Below, one piece after another: positions 7,199 through 13,912 of a stretch of 13,962 bases of DNA. The DNA is from Candidatus Eiseniibacteriota bacterium (lineage in GTDB: Bacteria > Eisenbacteria > RBG-16-71-46). A model generated the notes under the pieces. It did no database searches and was not told the origin of the DNA. It was given only the letters and a program-made list of their open reading frames with translations. The stretch lies in NCBI GenBank assembly GCA_005893365.1, contig VBPB01000002.1, forward strand, positions 1 to 13,962, given 5' to 3'. Position numbers and translations under genes: made by a program. Positions within the stretch are counted from its first letter, which is position 1. Each line of letters starts with the position of its first letter.

Positions 7199-8155
7199 CT
7201 AGGGCCCTTGCTTACCGCCCAGGAATCCCTGCAGCCGGTTGAGCTTCGTCTTGTGGAAGGCCAGGCCGGCGTAGGCCTCGTTGGCGCGGGAGGTGTTCCG
7301 GCCGGCGGTGGCGATCCACGATCCGGCGTAGACGTCGAGGCGGTCGTCCACCCGGTACAGGACCATCGGGCCCATCTGATGGAGATTGATGTCGGGCGTC
7401 AGCTGCCCGCGCGAGAGCGTGACGAAGCCGCGATAGCGTGCCCCGGCCAGGACCGATCGGCTGACCCAGAAGGCGGCATCGGCGCTCGCCGCCAGCCGGT
7501 CCGACCACACCGCGCGCTCGGAGTCCGAGTTGGCGCGCAGCGCCGAGTCGCTCTCCAGCCGCGTGGCCCGGACGACGGGATAGAGCGCGCGCACCATGCC
7601 CCCGGTCCCCAGGAACCGGTCCACCCGGCCGCCCGACACCTGGACGAACCCGCGGCCCAGGAACTCCATGCCGGCGTGGAGCTCGACGCTCAGCTGCTGC
7701 TGGCCATCCCCCAGACCCATGCCGAGCGCGTCGAGGTTGCGGTTGTAGCCGAGCGGCGCCGTCCAGGCCACCTCGAGCGCGGTGGGAACCCGGCCCTGGA
7801 GGAGCGAGAAGCGCATGCCGACGAGCAGGTCCTGAAGTCCGGTCGCGGTGGCCTGTTTGGCCCGGGAGTCGTCGCGCCGCGTGACGCTCACGGCGGGGAG
7901 CCGGAAGAGGAAGGTCATCCCCTGCTTCCATCCCAGCTCGTTGTAGAGCGAGACCGTCCGCCGCTCGACCACGAGGCCGGTATCGGCCCTGAGCCCGCTG
8001 TCGAGATAGACCGAGGGCGACGAGAACACGCCGCTTTCCACCCGCTCGTACCACTCCCGCGGGGCCAGGCCCCACGGTCCCGCGCCCGCCGGCCGGGCGA
8101 TCAGGCCGAAGGCGGACGCCAGGATCAGGATCCGCAACGCGACGCGTGCGCGCAT
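7199..8155 (-). CDS. Outer-membrane beta-barrel protein (MetA-pathway/transporter-like)
   Basis: This 318-residue protein begins with a clear signal peptide: basic MRAR, then a hydrophobic ALRILILASAFGLIA stretch and an AGA-GP cleavage site near residue 25. The mature part has alternating polar and aromatic residues in strand-length pieces (for example VSLYNELGWKQGMTFLFRLP, LQDLLVGMRFSL, ALEVAWTAPLGYNRN) and no membrane helix. This fits a barrel of the poorly defined 'MetA-pathway of phenol degradation' / transporter group. The last residue is not Phe, so the barrel-assembly signal is atypical. The ATG at 8155 has GGGAGGT 12 nt upstream, a long spacing. It ends 56 nt before the ABC exporter pair on the same strand and may be its outer-membrane partner, although no periplasmic adaptor gene is visible. 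Confidence 0.7.
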   Translation of the reverse strand: MRARVALRILILASAFGLIARPAGAGPWGLAPREWYERVESGVFSSPSVYLDSGLRADTGLVVERRTVSLYNELGWKQGMTFLFRLPAVSVTRRDDSRAKQATATGLQDLLVGMRFSLLQGRVPTALEVAWTAPLGYNRNLDALGMGLGDGQQQLSVELHAGMEFLGRGFVQVSGGRVDRFLGTGGMVRALYPVVRATRLESDSALRANSDSERAVWSDRLAASADAAFWVSRSVLAGARYRGFVTLSRGQLTPDINLHQMGPMVLYRVDDRLDVYAGSWIATAGRNTSRANEAYAGLAFHKTKLNRLQGFLGGKQGP

Positions 8156-8200
8156 GAGCGTGAAGGCACCTCCCAGGTGGACCGGGCAAAAGGTCGCGTG

Positions 8201-8229
8201 AGACTAGCCACCGCCCCCGGTCCGCGCAA
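8201..8229 (-). promoter_or_regulatory. Putative promoter of the barrel/ABC exporter operon
   Basis: On the minus strand TTGCGC (8229-8224) and TAGTCT (8206-8201) are 17 nt apart. Transcription would start near 8194, about 40 nt before the ATG at 8155. A TTGACC next to it (8235-8230) has the better sequence but a 23-nt spacing to the same -10. Confidence 0.4.
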
Positions 8230-8302
8230 GGTCAATCCCCGCCGCCTGGGCCGCGCGCGGCGCGCGCCCGCGCCTCGCCCATGCTTGGGGGGCTGTGGCA
8301 CC

Positions 8303-9304
8303 ATGCCGCGCATGCCTCCGCTGCGCGTGCTCGAGTTCGTGCGCTGGCAGGACTCCGTCTGGAACCTGCCGGCGGAGCACGTGGCGGCCCTGGCGCGGGA
8401 GTTCCCGTCGGTACGCTTCGACTCGCCGGCCGATCGTGCCGAGGCGGACGCGATGATGCCCGAGACCGACATCGTCCTCGGCTGGGCGGTGCGGCGCGAG
8501 AACTTCGCCCGCGCCACGCGCCTGCGCTGGATCCAGCTCACCGCCGCCGGCGTGGGCGCCCAGCTCTTCCCCGAGCTGGTGGAGAGTCCGGTCGTCCTCA
8601 CCAACGCGCGCGGGCTCCACGCCATCTCGATGGCCGAGCACGCGCTGGGCGTGATGCTGATGCTGGCGCGCAAGCTCCACCTGGCGCGCGACGCGCAGGC
8701 CAAGCGGCACTGGGCGCAGGAGCGGCTCTGGGTCGAGGCTCCCGGGTTCGGCCAGCTGAGCGGCGGCACGCTGGGCCTGGTGGGCCTGGGCGCGGTGGGC
8801 CGCGCCCTCGCCGAGCGCGCCCGGAGCCTCGGCATGCGCGTGCTGGCGGTCCGGCAGCATCCGAGCGCCGATCCCTCGCCCGCCGACGCGCAGTGGGGAC
8901 CGGACCGGCTCCACGCGCTGATCGAGCAGGTGGACTGGCTGGTCCTGGCGGCACCGCTCACGCCGTCCACCCGCGGCTTGATCGGGCGCGCCGAGCTGGC
9001 GCGGCTCAAGCCGGACGCGGTGCTGGTCAACCTCGGGCGCGGGCCGCTGGTGGACGAGCCCGCGCTGGTGGAGGCCCTGGCGGCGGGGCGCCTCGCGGGG
9101 GCGGCGCTCGACGTGTTCGTGGAGGAGCCGCTGCCGGCCGAGAGCCCGCTCTGGGCCATGCCGCAGGTGATCGTCACGCCGCACGTCTCGGGCTTCGGCC
9201 CGCGCTTCTGGGAGCGCACCTGCGAGCTGTTCGCCCGCAATCTCCACCGGTGGATCGCGGGCGAGCCGCTCGAGAACGTGGTCGACAAGCGGGCGGGATA
9301 CTGA
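8303..9304 (+). CDS. D-2-hydroxyacid dehydrogenase family protein
   Basis: This 333-residue cytosolic NAD(P)-dependent oxidoreductase of the D-isomer 2-hydroxyacid dehydrogenase family interconverts a 2-oxoacid and a D-2-hydroxyacid. The nucleotide-binding GLGAVG is at 161-166, after the LSGGTLGLV strand. The catalytic triad is visible: Arg 246 in VNLGRGPLVDE, Glu 275 in DVFVEEPLP, and His 294 in VTPHVSGFGP. The C-terminal ARNLHRWIAGEPLENVVD helix is typical of the family. Two ATGs compete (8303 and 8312). I take the first; a G-run (GGGGGG at 8286-8291) lies 11 nt before it. The frame stays open far upstream but only as a shadow. The mobA-like gene starts 2 nt after the stop, so the two are co-transcribed. 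The specific substrate (glyoxylate, hydroxypyruvate, phosphoglycerate or other) cannot be told. Confidence 0.92.
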   Translation: MPRMPPLRVLEFVRWQDSVWNLPAEHVAALAREFPSVRFDSPADRAEADAMMPETDIVLGWAVRRENFARATRLRWIQLTAAGVGAQLFPELVESPVVLTNARGLHAISMAEHALGVMLMLARKLHLARDAQAKRHWAQERLWVEAPGFGQLSGGTLGLVGLGAVGRALAERARSLGMRVLAVRQHPSADPSPADAQWGPDRLHALIEQVDWLVLAAPLTPSTRGLIGRAELARLKPDAVLVNLGRGPLVDEPALVEALAAGRLAGAALDVFVEEPLPAESPLWAMPQVIVTPHVSGFGPRFWERTCELFARNLHRWIAGEPLENVVDKRAGY

Positions 9305-9306
9305 GC

Positions 9307-9948
9307 GTGACCCGGACCTTGGGCGTCCTCCTGGCGGGCGGGCAGGGCACGCGACTCGGGCTCGGCGTTCCCAAGGCCATGGCGCGGGTCGGCGGGGTCA
9401 CCCTGCTCGAGCGCGGGGCCAGGACCCTCGAGGCCGTCTGCGACCAAGTGGTGGTCACGGCACCCGAGGCGGTACGGCCATCGCTCGCGGCGTCGCCGCC
9501 TCGCCCGGGCGCGAGGCCGCGTGCGTTCGCCTGCGACCCGCCCGGCGCCGCGGGCCCGCTCGCGGGCATCGTGGCGGGGCTTGCGAGCCGGCCGCACGTC
9601 CGCGCGCTGGTGCTCGGCGTCGACTTCCCGTTCGTCTCGCCGGCGCTGCTCGAGGCACTCCTCGGGCGGCTCGCGGACCGGCTCGCGGTGGTGCCGGCGC
9701 CGAACGGATTTCCCCAGCCGCTCGTGGCCGCCTATGCTGCCCGGGCGGTCGCGTTGCTCGCGGCGTGCCTCGAGGGCGGGGAGCGCTCGGCCGCGCGCGC
9801 CGTGGGGACGCTTCCCGGCGTGGTCCGGCTCGACGACGACGCGCTCGCGGGTCTGCCCGGTGGGCTCGCGAGCTTCTTCAACCTGAACACGCCCGCCGAC
9901 CTCGCGGAGGCCGAGGCGCGGATGGCGGCGGAGAGGACGGCGCGGTGA
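9307..9948 (+). CDS. mobA: MobA-like nucleotidyltransferase (molybdenum cofactor guanylyltransferase family)
   Basis: This 213-residue Rossmann-type NTP transferase would link GMP to molybdopterin. Motifs in MobA order are LAGGQGTRLG at 9-18, Lys 23, GPLAGIVAGL at 83-92, the metal-binding Asp in GVDFPFVSPALL (D106), PQPLVAAY near 136-143, and FFNLNTPADL at 190-199. The first loop is odd: GQGTRLGLGVPKAM looks more like sugar-nucleotide or IspD-type transferases than the usual GxSxRMG-DKAL. A different nucleotide or acceptor is therefore possible, and the gene name is tentative. The GTG start lies 2 nt after the dehydrogenase stop, and the TGA overlaps the next GTG, so it is the middle gene of a three-gene operon. 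No molybdoenzyme gene is in the window. Confidence 0.75.
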   Translation: MTRTLGVLLAGGQGTRLGLGVPKAMARVGGVTLLERGARTLEAVCDQVVVTAPEAVRPSLAASPPRPGARPRAFACDPPGAAGPLAGIVAGLASRPHVRALVLGVDFPFVSPALLEALLGRLADRLAVVPAPNGFPQPLVAAYAARAVALLAACLEGGERSAARAVGTLPGVVRLDDDALAGLPGGLASFFNLNTPADLAEAEARMAAERTAR

Positions 9949-11252
9949 GCCTGGCGGACGGGGTGTCGGTGCAAGACGGCGTGCTGGCGGTGGGCGGCGT
10001 CCCGCTCGACCGGGCGTTCGCGGCCCTCAGGCGGCTCGAGCCCGGTGCCGGCGCGTGCTGGATCTACGACTTGGACCTGATCGAGGCGCGCGCGCGCCGC
10101 TTCCAGGCCGCCTTCGGGCCGCTCGGCGTCCACGCGGGCTACGCGCTCAAGGCGAACGCGCTGCCAGCCATCCTGCGCCGCGTGCGCACGGCCGGCCTCG
10201 CCGCCGAGGCGGGCTCGCTCGGCGAGCTGCGCGCCGCCGAGCGCGAGGGCTTCGCCGCCGCCGAGCGGATCCTCAACGGCAACGGCCGGACCGCCGAAGA
10301 GGCCGAGTTCGCCGCGCGCGAGGGCGTCCATTCGGTGAACGCCGACCACATCGGCGAGCTGGACCTGCTCGAGGCGCACGCGGCACGCGCGGGAAGCCGC
10401 GTGCGCGTGGCGCTGCGCGTCAACCCCGGCATCGCGACCGGCGGCCACGACTACGTGGCGACCGGACACGAACAGGCCAAGTTCGGCGTGGCCGCGGCCG
10501 AAGCGCTCGAGGCCTGGGCCGCGCGCGCGCGCTGGCCGCATCTCAAGGTGGACGGCATCCACCTACACGTCGGCTCGCAGCTGCTCGAGGCCACGCCGCT
10601 CGAGCAGGCGGTGGAGACCGCCCGCCAACTGGCCGCCGAGTCCGCCGGCCGCGGGGCGCCGCTCGGCCTGGTCAACCTGGGCGGCGGGTTCGGCGTGGAT
10701 TACACGGGGGCGGGGCGGGAGTTCCCGCTCGAGGCGCATGCGGCACGGCTCAAGGGGCTGCTCGGCGCGCTGCCCTTGGACCGGGTGATGGAGCCGGGCC
10801 GATGGATGGTGGCCCACGCCGGCGTGCTGCTGGCCCAAGTGCTGTGGGTCAAGCGCCGGCGCGGCGCGGGCGAGGGGAGCGCCCGGCGCTTCATCGTGCT
10901 GGGGGCCGGGATGAACGACCTGATCCGCCCCGCGCTCTACCACGCCCACCACCGCATCGTCCCGGTGCGCCCGCGGGCGGGTGCCCACGAGCCGGCGACG
11001 GTCGTGGGCCCGGTGTGCGAGAGCGCCGATGTGTTCGAGCGCGACGTGGCGCTCCCGCCGCTCGAACGCGGCGACCTGGTGGCGCTGCTCGACGCGGGGG
11101 CCTACGGCGCGGTGATGTCCTCCAACTACAACGGTCGCGGCCGCCTGGCCGAGCTGACCGTGAGCGGCGGCCGCCTCACCCGCGTCCGCGCGGCCGAAGA
11201 CGCGGCGGCGCTCGCGGCGCGCGCGACGGAAGACACGCTCGACGTCGGGTGA
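9945..11252 (+). CDS. lysA: LysA-type PLP decarboxylase (diaminopimelate decarboxylase family)
   Basis: This 435-residue fold-type III PLP enzyme is predicted to decarboxylate meso-diaminopimelate to L-lysine in the cytosol. The PLP lysine is K69 (GYALKAN). HLHVGSQ is at 206-212, the phosphate-binding NLGGGFG at 244-250, EPGR at 283-286, the cross-subunit CES with Cys 358 (GPVCESADVF), and DAGAYGAVMSSNYN at 383-396. Length matches the family. A GNGRT stretch at 112-116 replaces the more usual segment, and the C-terminal tail is short and Ala-rich instead of ending in a DLL...W-like helix. Related decarboxylases for carboxynorspermidine, ornithine or secondary metabolites therefore cannot be excluded. 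The GTG at 9945 overlaps the mobA-like stop, with GAGAGGA 7 nt upstream. It ends the operon, followed by a hairpin. Confidence 0.88.
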   Translation: MSLADGVSVQDGVLAVGGVPLDRAFAALRRLEPGAGACWIYDLDLIEARARRFQAAFGPLGVHAGYALKANALPAILRRVRTAGLAAEAGSLGELRAAEREGFAAAERILNGNGRTAEEAEFAAREGVHSVNADHIGELDLLEAHAARAGSRVRVALRVNPGIATGGHDYVATGHEQAKFGVAAAEALEAWAARARWPHLKVDGIHLHVGSQLLEATPLEQAVETARQLAAESAGRGAPLGLVNLGGGFGVDYTGAGREFPLEAHAARLKGLLGALPLDRVMEPGRWMVAHAGVLLAQVLWVKRRRGAGEGSARRFIVLGAGMNDLIRPALYHAHHRIVPVRPRAGAHEPATVVGPVCESADVFERDVALPPLERGDLVALLDAGAYGAVMSSNYNGRGRLAELTVSGGRLTRVRAAEDAAALAARATEDTLDVG

Positions 11253-11253
11253 G

Positions 11254-11278
11254 GCACGGCGGCCGCCGGGAGCCGTGC
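11254..11278 (+). terminator. Hairpin just after the LysA-type gene
   Basis: GCACGGC (11254-11260) pairs perfectly with GCCGTGC (11272-11278) across an 11-nt loop, beginning 2 nt after the lysA stop. It is a plausible transcription end for the dehydrogenase-mobA-lysA operon. No T-run follows, so Rho help or a plain mRNA-stabilising role is possible. Confidence 0.45.
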
Positions 11279-11292
11279 GGCTGGCCGCCACT

Positions 11293-11349
11293 CCGGGAGC
11301 CGGCTCGGCCGCCGGGAGCCGGCTCGGCCGCCGGGAGCCGGCTCGGCCG
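11293..11349. repeat. Three perfect tandem 19-bp repeats
   Basis: CCGGGAGCCGGCTCGGCCG occurs three times end to end (11293-11311, 11312-11330, 11331-11349) without a mismatch. A partial, diverged relative is visible just upstream around 11264-11276. Each unit contains the perfect palindrome GAGCCGGCTC. The last unit runs into the left arm of the large inverted repeat. There are no spacers, so this is not a CRISPR array. Confidence 0.85.
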
Positions 11350-11499
11350 CGCGGTGGACCGGCAGGCCGCACGGGAGACCGCTCGGCTTTCGCCATCCTG
11401 GCGAAGCCTTCGCTTGTCCTCGACCCGCTCCGCCTCCCGGCTGCGCGGGTCTGCGGAGTCTCCCGTGCAGCCCACCGGTCCACCGCGCGGCGGCCCGAG
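11343..11499. repeat. Large imperfect inverted repeat with two nested hairpins (MITE/REP-like)
   Basis: The left arm core CCGCGCGGTGGACCGG (11347-11362) is matched exactly by its reverse complement at 11475-11490. Pairing continues inward with mismatches to GCACGGGAGAC (11369-11379), matched at 11460-11470, and outward with gaps to about 11343 and 11499. Inside are two more hairpins: GGCTTTCGCCA/TGGCGAAGCC (11385-11395 with 11399-11408, one bulge) and GACCCGC/GCGGGTC (about 11422-11428 with 11445-11451). The whole could fold into a cloverleaf-like cruciform. No transposase and no clear target duplication are visible. Confidence 0.7.
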
Positions 11500-11540
11500 T
11501 GGCGCGGGGGACGGCTGATCCGCATCGGACGGCCGTCGCC

Positions 11541-11569
11541 TTGACACTCGCGGGGGCTCACGCCAGACT
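11541..11569 (+). promoter_or_regulatory. Putative promoter of etfBA
   Basis: Consensus TTGACA (11541-11546) is followed after 17 nt by CAGACT (11564-11569). The start of transcription would be near 11576, leaving a leader of about 105 nt before etfB. A GC-rich palindromic stretch (GACGGCCGTC, near 11528-11537) sits immediately upstream. Confidence 0.5.
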
Positions 11570-11640
11570 GCGGCCGTTTCGATGGGGGGTTCGGCCTCCG
11601 CGGCCCCGAAGCGGGCGCGGAACACGTCTGAATGTGTGCG

Positions 11641-11654
11641 TTGGCGGCCGCCAA
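11641..11654. promoter_or_regulatory. 14-bp perfect palindrome in the etfB leader
   Basis: TTGGCGGCCGCCAA is perfectly self-complementary. It lies between the proposed promoter and the etfB start, about 28 nt before the GTG. It could be a downstream repressor operator or an mRNA hairpin seed; no known regulator site is claimed. Confidence 0.4.
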
Positions 11655-11682
11655 AGGGCCGCGGGCGCTGTGAGGTGGGCGG

Positions 11683-12441
11683 GTGCTCCAGGTCGTCTGC
11701 ATCAAGCAGGTCGCCGATACGGAGACCCGGGTCAAGGTGGCGTCGGACGGCCGCACGCTCGATCCGACGGCGGTGACCTGGATCCTCAATCCCTACGACG
11801 AATTCGCCATCGAGCAGGCCCTGCGCATCCGCGAGGCCGCGGGCGCGGGCGAGGTCGTCGTGCTGAGCCTGGGCGGGGCCGGCGTCCAGACCACGCTGCG
11901 GAACGCCCTGGCGATGGGCGCCGACCGCGCCATCCATCTCAAGACCGACGGGGCGCCTCCCGAGCCGCTCCAGGTGGCCCGCGCCATCGCCGCCGAGCTC
12001 AAGGGACTCGACGCCCGCCTCCTCTGGTTCGGCAAGCAGGCCGTGGACGACGACGCGGCCCAGGTCCCGCCGATGGTCGCCGAGCTGCTCGGCCACCCGT
12101 GCGTGACCGTCGTGGCGGCGATCACGCTGTCCGCGGACGCCACCCAGGCGGTCGCGGAGCGCGAAGTGGAGGGCGGCCGCGAGGTGGTCGAGGTGACGCT
12201 GCCCGCCGTGCTCTCGGCCGAGAAGGGACTCAACGAGCCGCGCTTCGCCTCGCTCAAGGGCATCATGGCGGCCAAGAAGAAGCCCATCGATGAGAAAGCC
12301 GTGACCCTGGCCCCGCCCGCGCTCGAGGTCGTCTCGCTGGCGCTCCCGGCGGCCCGTTCGCCCGGACGCATCGTCGGCCAGGGGGCCGCGGCCGTGCCCG
12401 AGCTGGTGCGCGTGCTGCGCGAAGAAGCGAAAGTGATCTGA
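11683..12441 (+). CDS. etfB: Electron transfer flavoprotein beta subunit
   Basis: This 252-residue subunit pairs with EtfA to carry electrons from acyl-CoA and related dehydrogenases towards ETF:quinone oxidoreductase. Family marks are VVCIKQVADTETRVKV at the N-terminus, NPYDEFAIEQALRI at 36-49, GADRAIHL near 79-86, and the AMP-site loop GKQAVDDDAAQVPPMVAELL at 117-136. The recognition loop EPRFASLKGIMAAKKKPI (185-202) is strongly conserved. The DDD form of the AMP loop looks like the ordinary AMP-binding ETF and not the electron-bifurcating type; that is my reading from memory of family patterns. The GTG at 11683 has GAGGTG 5 nt upstream. The stop is 3 nt before etfA. A promoter and a palindrome lie in the leader. 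Confidence 0.95.
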   Translation: MLQVVCIKQVADTETRVKVASDGRTLDPTAVTWILNPYDEFAIEQALRIREAAGAGEVVVLSLGGAGVQTTLRNALAMGADRAIHLKTDGAPPEPLQVARAIAAELKGLDARLLWFGKQAVDDDAAQVPPMVAELLGHPCVTVVAAITLSADATQAVAEREVEGGREVVEVTLPAVLSAEKGLNEPRFASLKGIMAAKKKPIDEKAVTLAPPALEVVSLALPAARSPGRIVGQGAAAVPELVRVLREEAKVI

Positions 12442-12444
12442 CCC

Positions 12445-13425
12445 ATGGCGATCCTGGTCTTCATCGAGCAGAAGGGCGGCTTGGTGCGCACGGTCGCCCG
12501 CGAGGCGCTGGGCGAGGCCGTGCGCCTCGCGGCGACGCTGGGCGGACCGGTGGTGGGCGTGTGCGCCGCCGCGGCCGATCCGGGGCTCGCCGCCCTGGGT
12601 GAGGCGGGTGCGTCCGAGCTCTTGCTGGCGACCCACGCGTCCTTCGGCCACTACGAGCCGGCCGGCTACGCGCGCGCGGTCGTGGCCGCGGTCGAGAAGG
12701 TGAAGCCGGCGGTGGTGCTGTTCTCCGCCTCGGCGATGGGGCGGGACCTGGCGCCACGCGTCGCGGCGCGGCTCGGCGTGGGGCTGGCCGCCGACTGCAC
12801 GGGGCTCGCGGTCGAGGGCGGGCGCCTGATCGCCTCGCGCCCGGTGTACGCGGGCAAGGCGGTCCAGCGGGTCGCCTTCACCGGCGCGCCGGCGCTGGTC
12901 TCGCTGCGCCCCAAGGTCTTCGCGCCGGCGCCGGCGCAGAACGGCGGCGCACCCGCGGTGACGCCGCTCGCGATCGAGCACGATCCGGCCGCCGCGCGCG
13001 CGCGGGTGCTCGAGGTCCGCACCGGGAGCGCCGGCAAGGTGGATCTCACCGAGGCCGAGATCATCGTCTCGGGCGGTCGCGGCCTCAAGGGGCCCGAGAA
13101 CTTCGCCATGATCGAGGCGCTGGCGGCGGCCCTGGGTGCCACGGTCGGCGCCTCGCGCGCCGTCGTGGACGCGGGCTGGCGCCCGCACGGCGACCAGGTC
13201 GGGCAGACCGGCAAGACGGTCTCGCCCAAGCTCTACGTCGCGGTCGCCATCTCCGGCGCCATCCAGCATCTGGCCGGGATGTCGTCGTCGCGCTGCATCG
13301 TGGCGATCAACAAGGATCCGGACGCCCCCATCTTCAAGGTGGCGGATTTCGGCGTGGTGGGCGACGCCTTCGAGGTGGTGCCCGCGCTCACCGAGGCGGT
13401 GAAGGCGTTGAACGCGCGGGGTTAG
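12445..13425 (+). CDS. etfA: Electron transfer flavoprotein alpha subunit
   Basis: This 326-residue FAD-binding subunit of ETF has an N-terminal domain (about 1-190) with DLAPRVAARLGVGLAADC at 101-118. The highly conserved C-terminal FAD domain follows: SGGRGLKGPENF at 209-220, GASRAVVDAGW at 235-245, QVGQTGKTVSPKLYVAVAIS from 251, SGAIQHLAGM at 270-279, and NKDPDAPIFKVADFGVVGD from 289. All FAD-contact motifs look intact and the length is normal. The ATG at 12445 lies 3 nt after the etfB stop with only a weak ribosome binding site, so translation is probably coupled and the subunits made in equal amounts. No acyl-CoA dehydrogenase or ETF:quinone oxidoreductase is in the window, so the electron donor is unknown. 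Confidence 0.96.
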   Translation: MAILVFIEQKGGLVRTVAREALGEAVRLAATLGGPVVGVCAAAADPGLAALGEAGASELLLATHASFGHYEPAGYARAVVAAVEKVKPAVVLFSASAMGRDLAPRVAARLGVGLAADCTGLAVEGGRLIASRPVYAGKAVQRVAFTGAPALVSLRPKVFAPAPAQNGGAPAVTPLAIEHDPAAARARVLEVRTGSAGKVDLTEAEIIVSGGRGLKGPENFAMIEALAAALGATVGASRAVVDAGWRPHGDQVGQTGKTVSPKLYVAVAISGAIQHLAGMSSSRCIVAINKDPDAPIFKVADFGVVGDAFEVVPALTEAVKALNARG

Positions 13426-13435
13426 GGCGCGTGTC

Positions 13436-13464
13436 TTGACGGTCGTCGTGTCGCTTCGTAGGGT
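13436..13464 (+). promoter_or_regulatory. Putative promoter of the nuo operon
   Basis: TTGACG (13436-13441) and TAGGGT (13459-13464) are separated by 17 nt, 10 nt after the etfA stop. Transcription would start near 13471, about 48 nt before nuoA. The complex I genes thus seem to have their own promoter and need not read through from etfBA. Confidence 0.45.
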
Positions 13465-13518
13465 GGCGGGTGGCGCCATCCCGGCGCGGGCCGTGGGGGC
13501 GTGCGAGGAAGGGAGACG

Positions 13519-13872
13519 ATGAGGGAATACCTGCCGATCCTGCTCTTCCTGCTGGTGGCGATCGGCTTCGCGGCCGGGACCATCGGGCTCTCGAGCATCA
13601 TCGTCCCGCGCCGGAAGAACCGGGTGAAGATGTCGTCGTACGAGTGCGGCGTGGACCCGGTCGGCGACGCGCGCGAGCGGTTTTCCGTGAAATTCTACCT
13701 GGTGGCCGTCCTCTTCATTCTGTTCGACATCGAAGCGGTGTTCCTCTACCCGTGGGCGGTCGCGTTCCGTCAGCTCGGGCTCTACGGCCTGGTCGAGATG
13801 GCGCTGTTCATCGTCATCCTGTTCGTGGGCTACGTCTACCTGCTGCGGAAGCGGGCGCTCGAATGGGACTAG
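13519..13872 (+). CDS. nuoA: NADH-quinone oxidoreductase subunit A
   Basis: This 117-residue inner-membrane subunit of respiratory complex I has three membrane helices (about 5-28, 57-80, 88-110). The NuoA hallmark is present: YECGVDPVGDARERFSVKFY from residue 41, whose Cys sits in the conserved loop after helix 1. Helix 2 carries FDIEAVFLYPWAV with conserved acidic residues Asp 70 and Glu 72. I chose the ATG at 13519 because AGGAAGGGAG lies directly before it. An in-frame GTG at 13501 would add six polar residues and has no better signal. It normally opens the nuo operon, and the next gene starts 40 nt downstream. Its own promoter-like site lies upstream. Confidence 0.96.
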   Translation: MREYLPILLFLLVAIGFAAGTIGLSSIIVPRRKNRVKMSSYECGVDPVGDARERFSVKFYLVAVLFILFDIEAVFLYPWAVAFRQLGLYGLVEMALFIVILFVGYVYLLRKRALEWD

Positions 13873-13912
13873 CGCCGACCAGCCCCGGCCGCGCATCTAA
13901 GGAGACGCGACC

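Noticed and set aside
3580..7202. Two long plus-strand frames (623 and 574 codons) opposite the ABC genes
   Set aside because: Their composition (runs of Arg, Glu, His, Gln) mirrors the reverse complement of membrane-protein codons; no start signals and no domains.
8206..8235. TTGACC at 8235-8230 as the -35 of the barrel gene
   Set aside because: Spacing to the TAGTCT -10 is 23 nt, too long. The overlapping TTGCGC gives 17 nt.
7208..8302. N-terminal extension of the hydroxyacid dehydrogenase frame
   Set aside because: The extension is antisense to the barrel gene and low-complexity. The enzyme fold begins at the ATG at 8303 or 8312.
11293..11349. CRISPR-like array
   Set aside because: The 19-bp units are contiguous, with no unique spacers and no cas genes.
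11176..13896. A 906-codon open frame on the minus strand opposite etfBA and nuoA
   Set aside because: It is a shadow of high-GC codon use. The product is His/Arg/Asp-rich low-complexity sequence, and the plus strand carries unmistakable EtfB, EtfA and NuoA.
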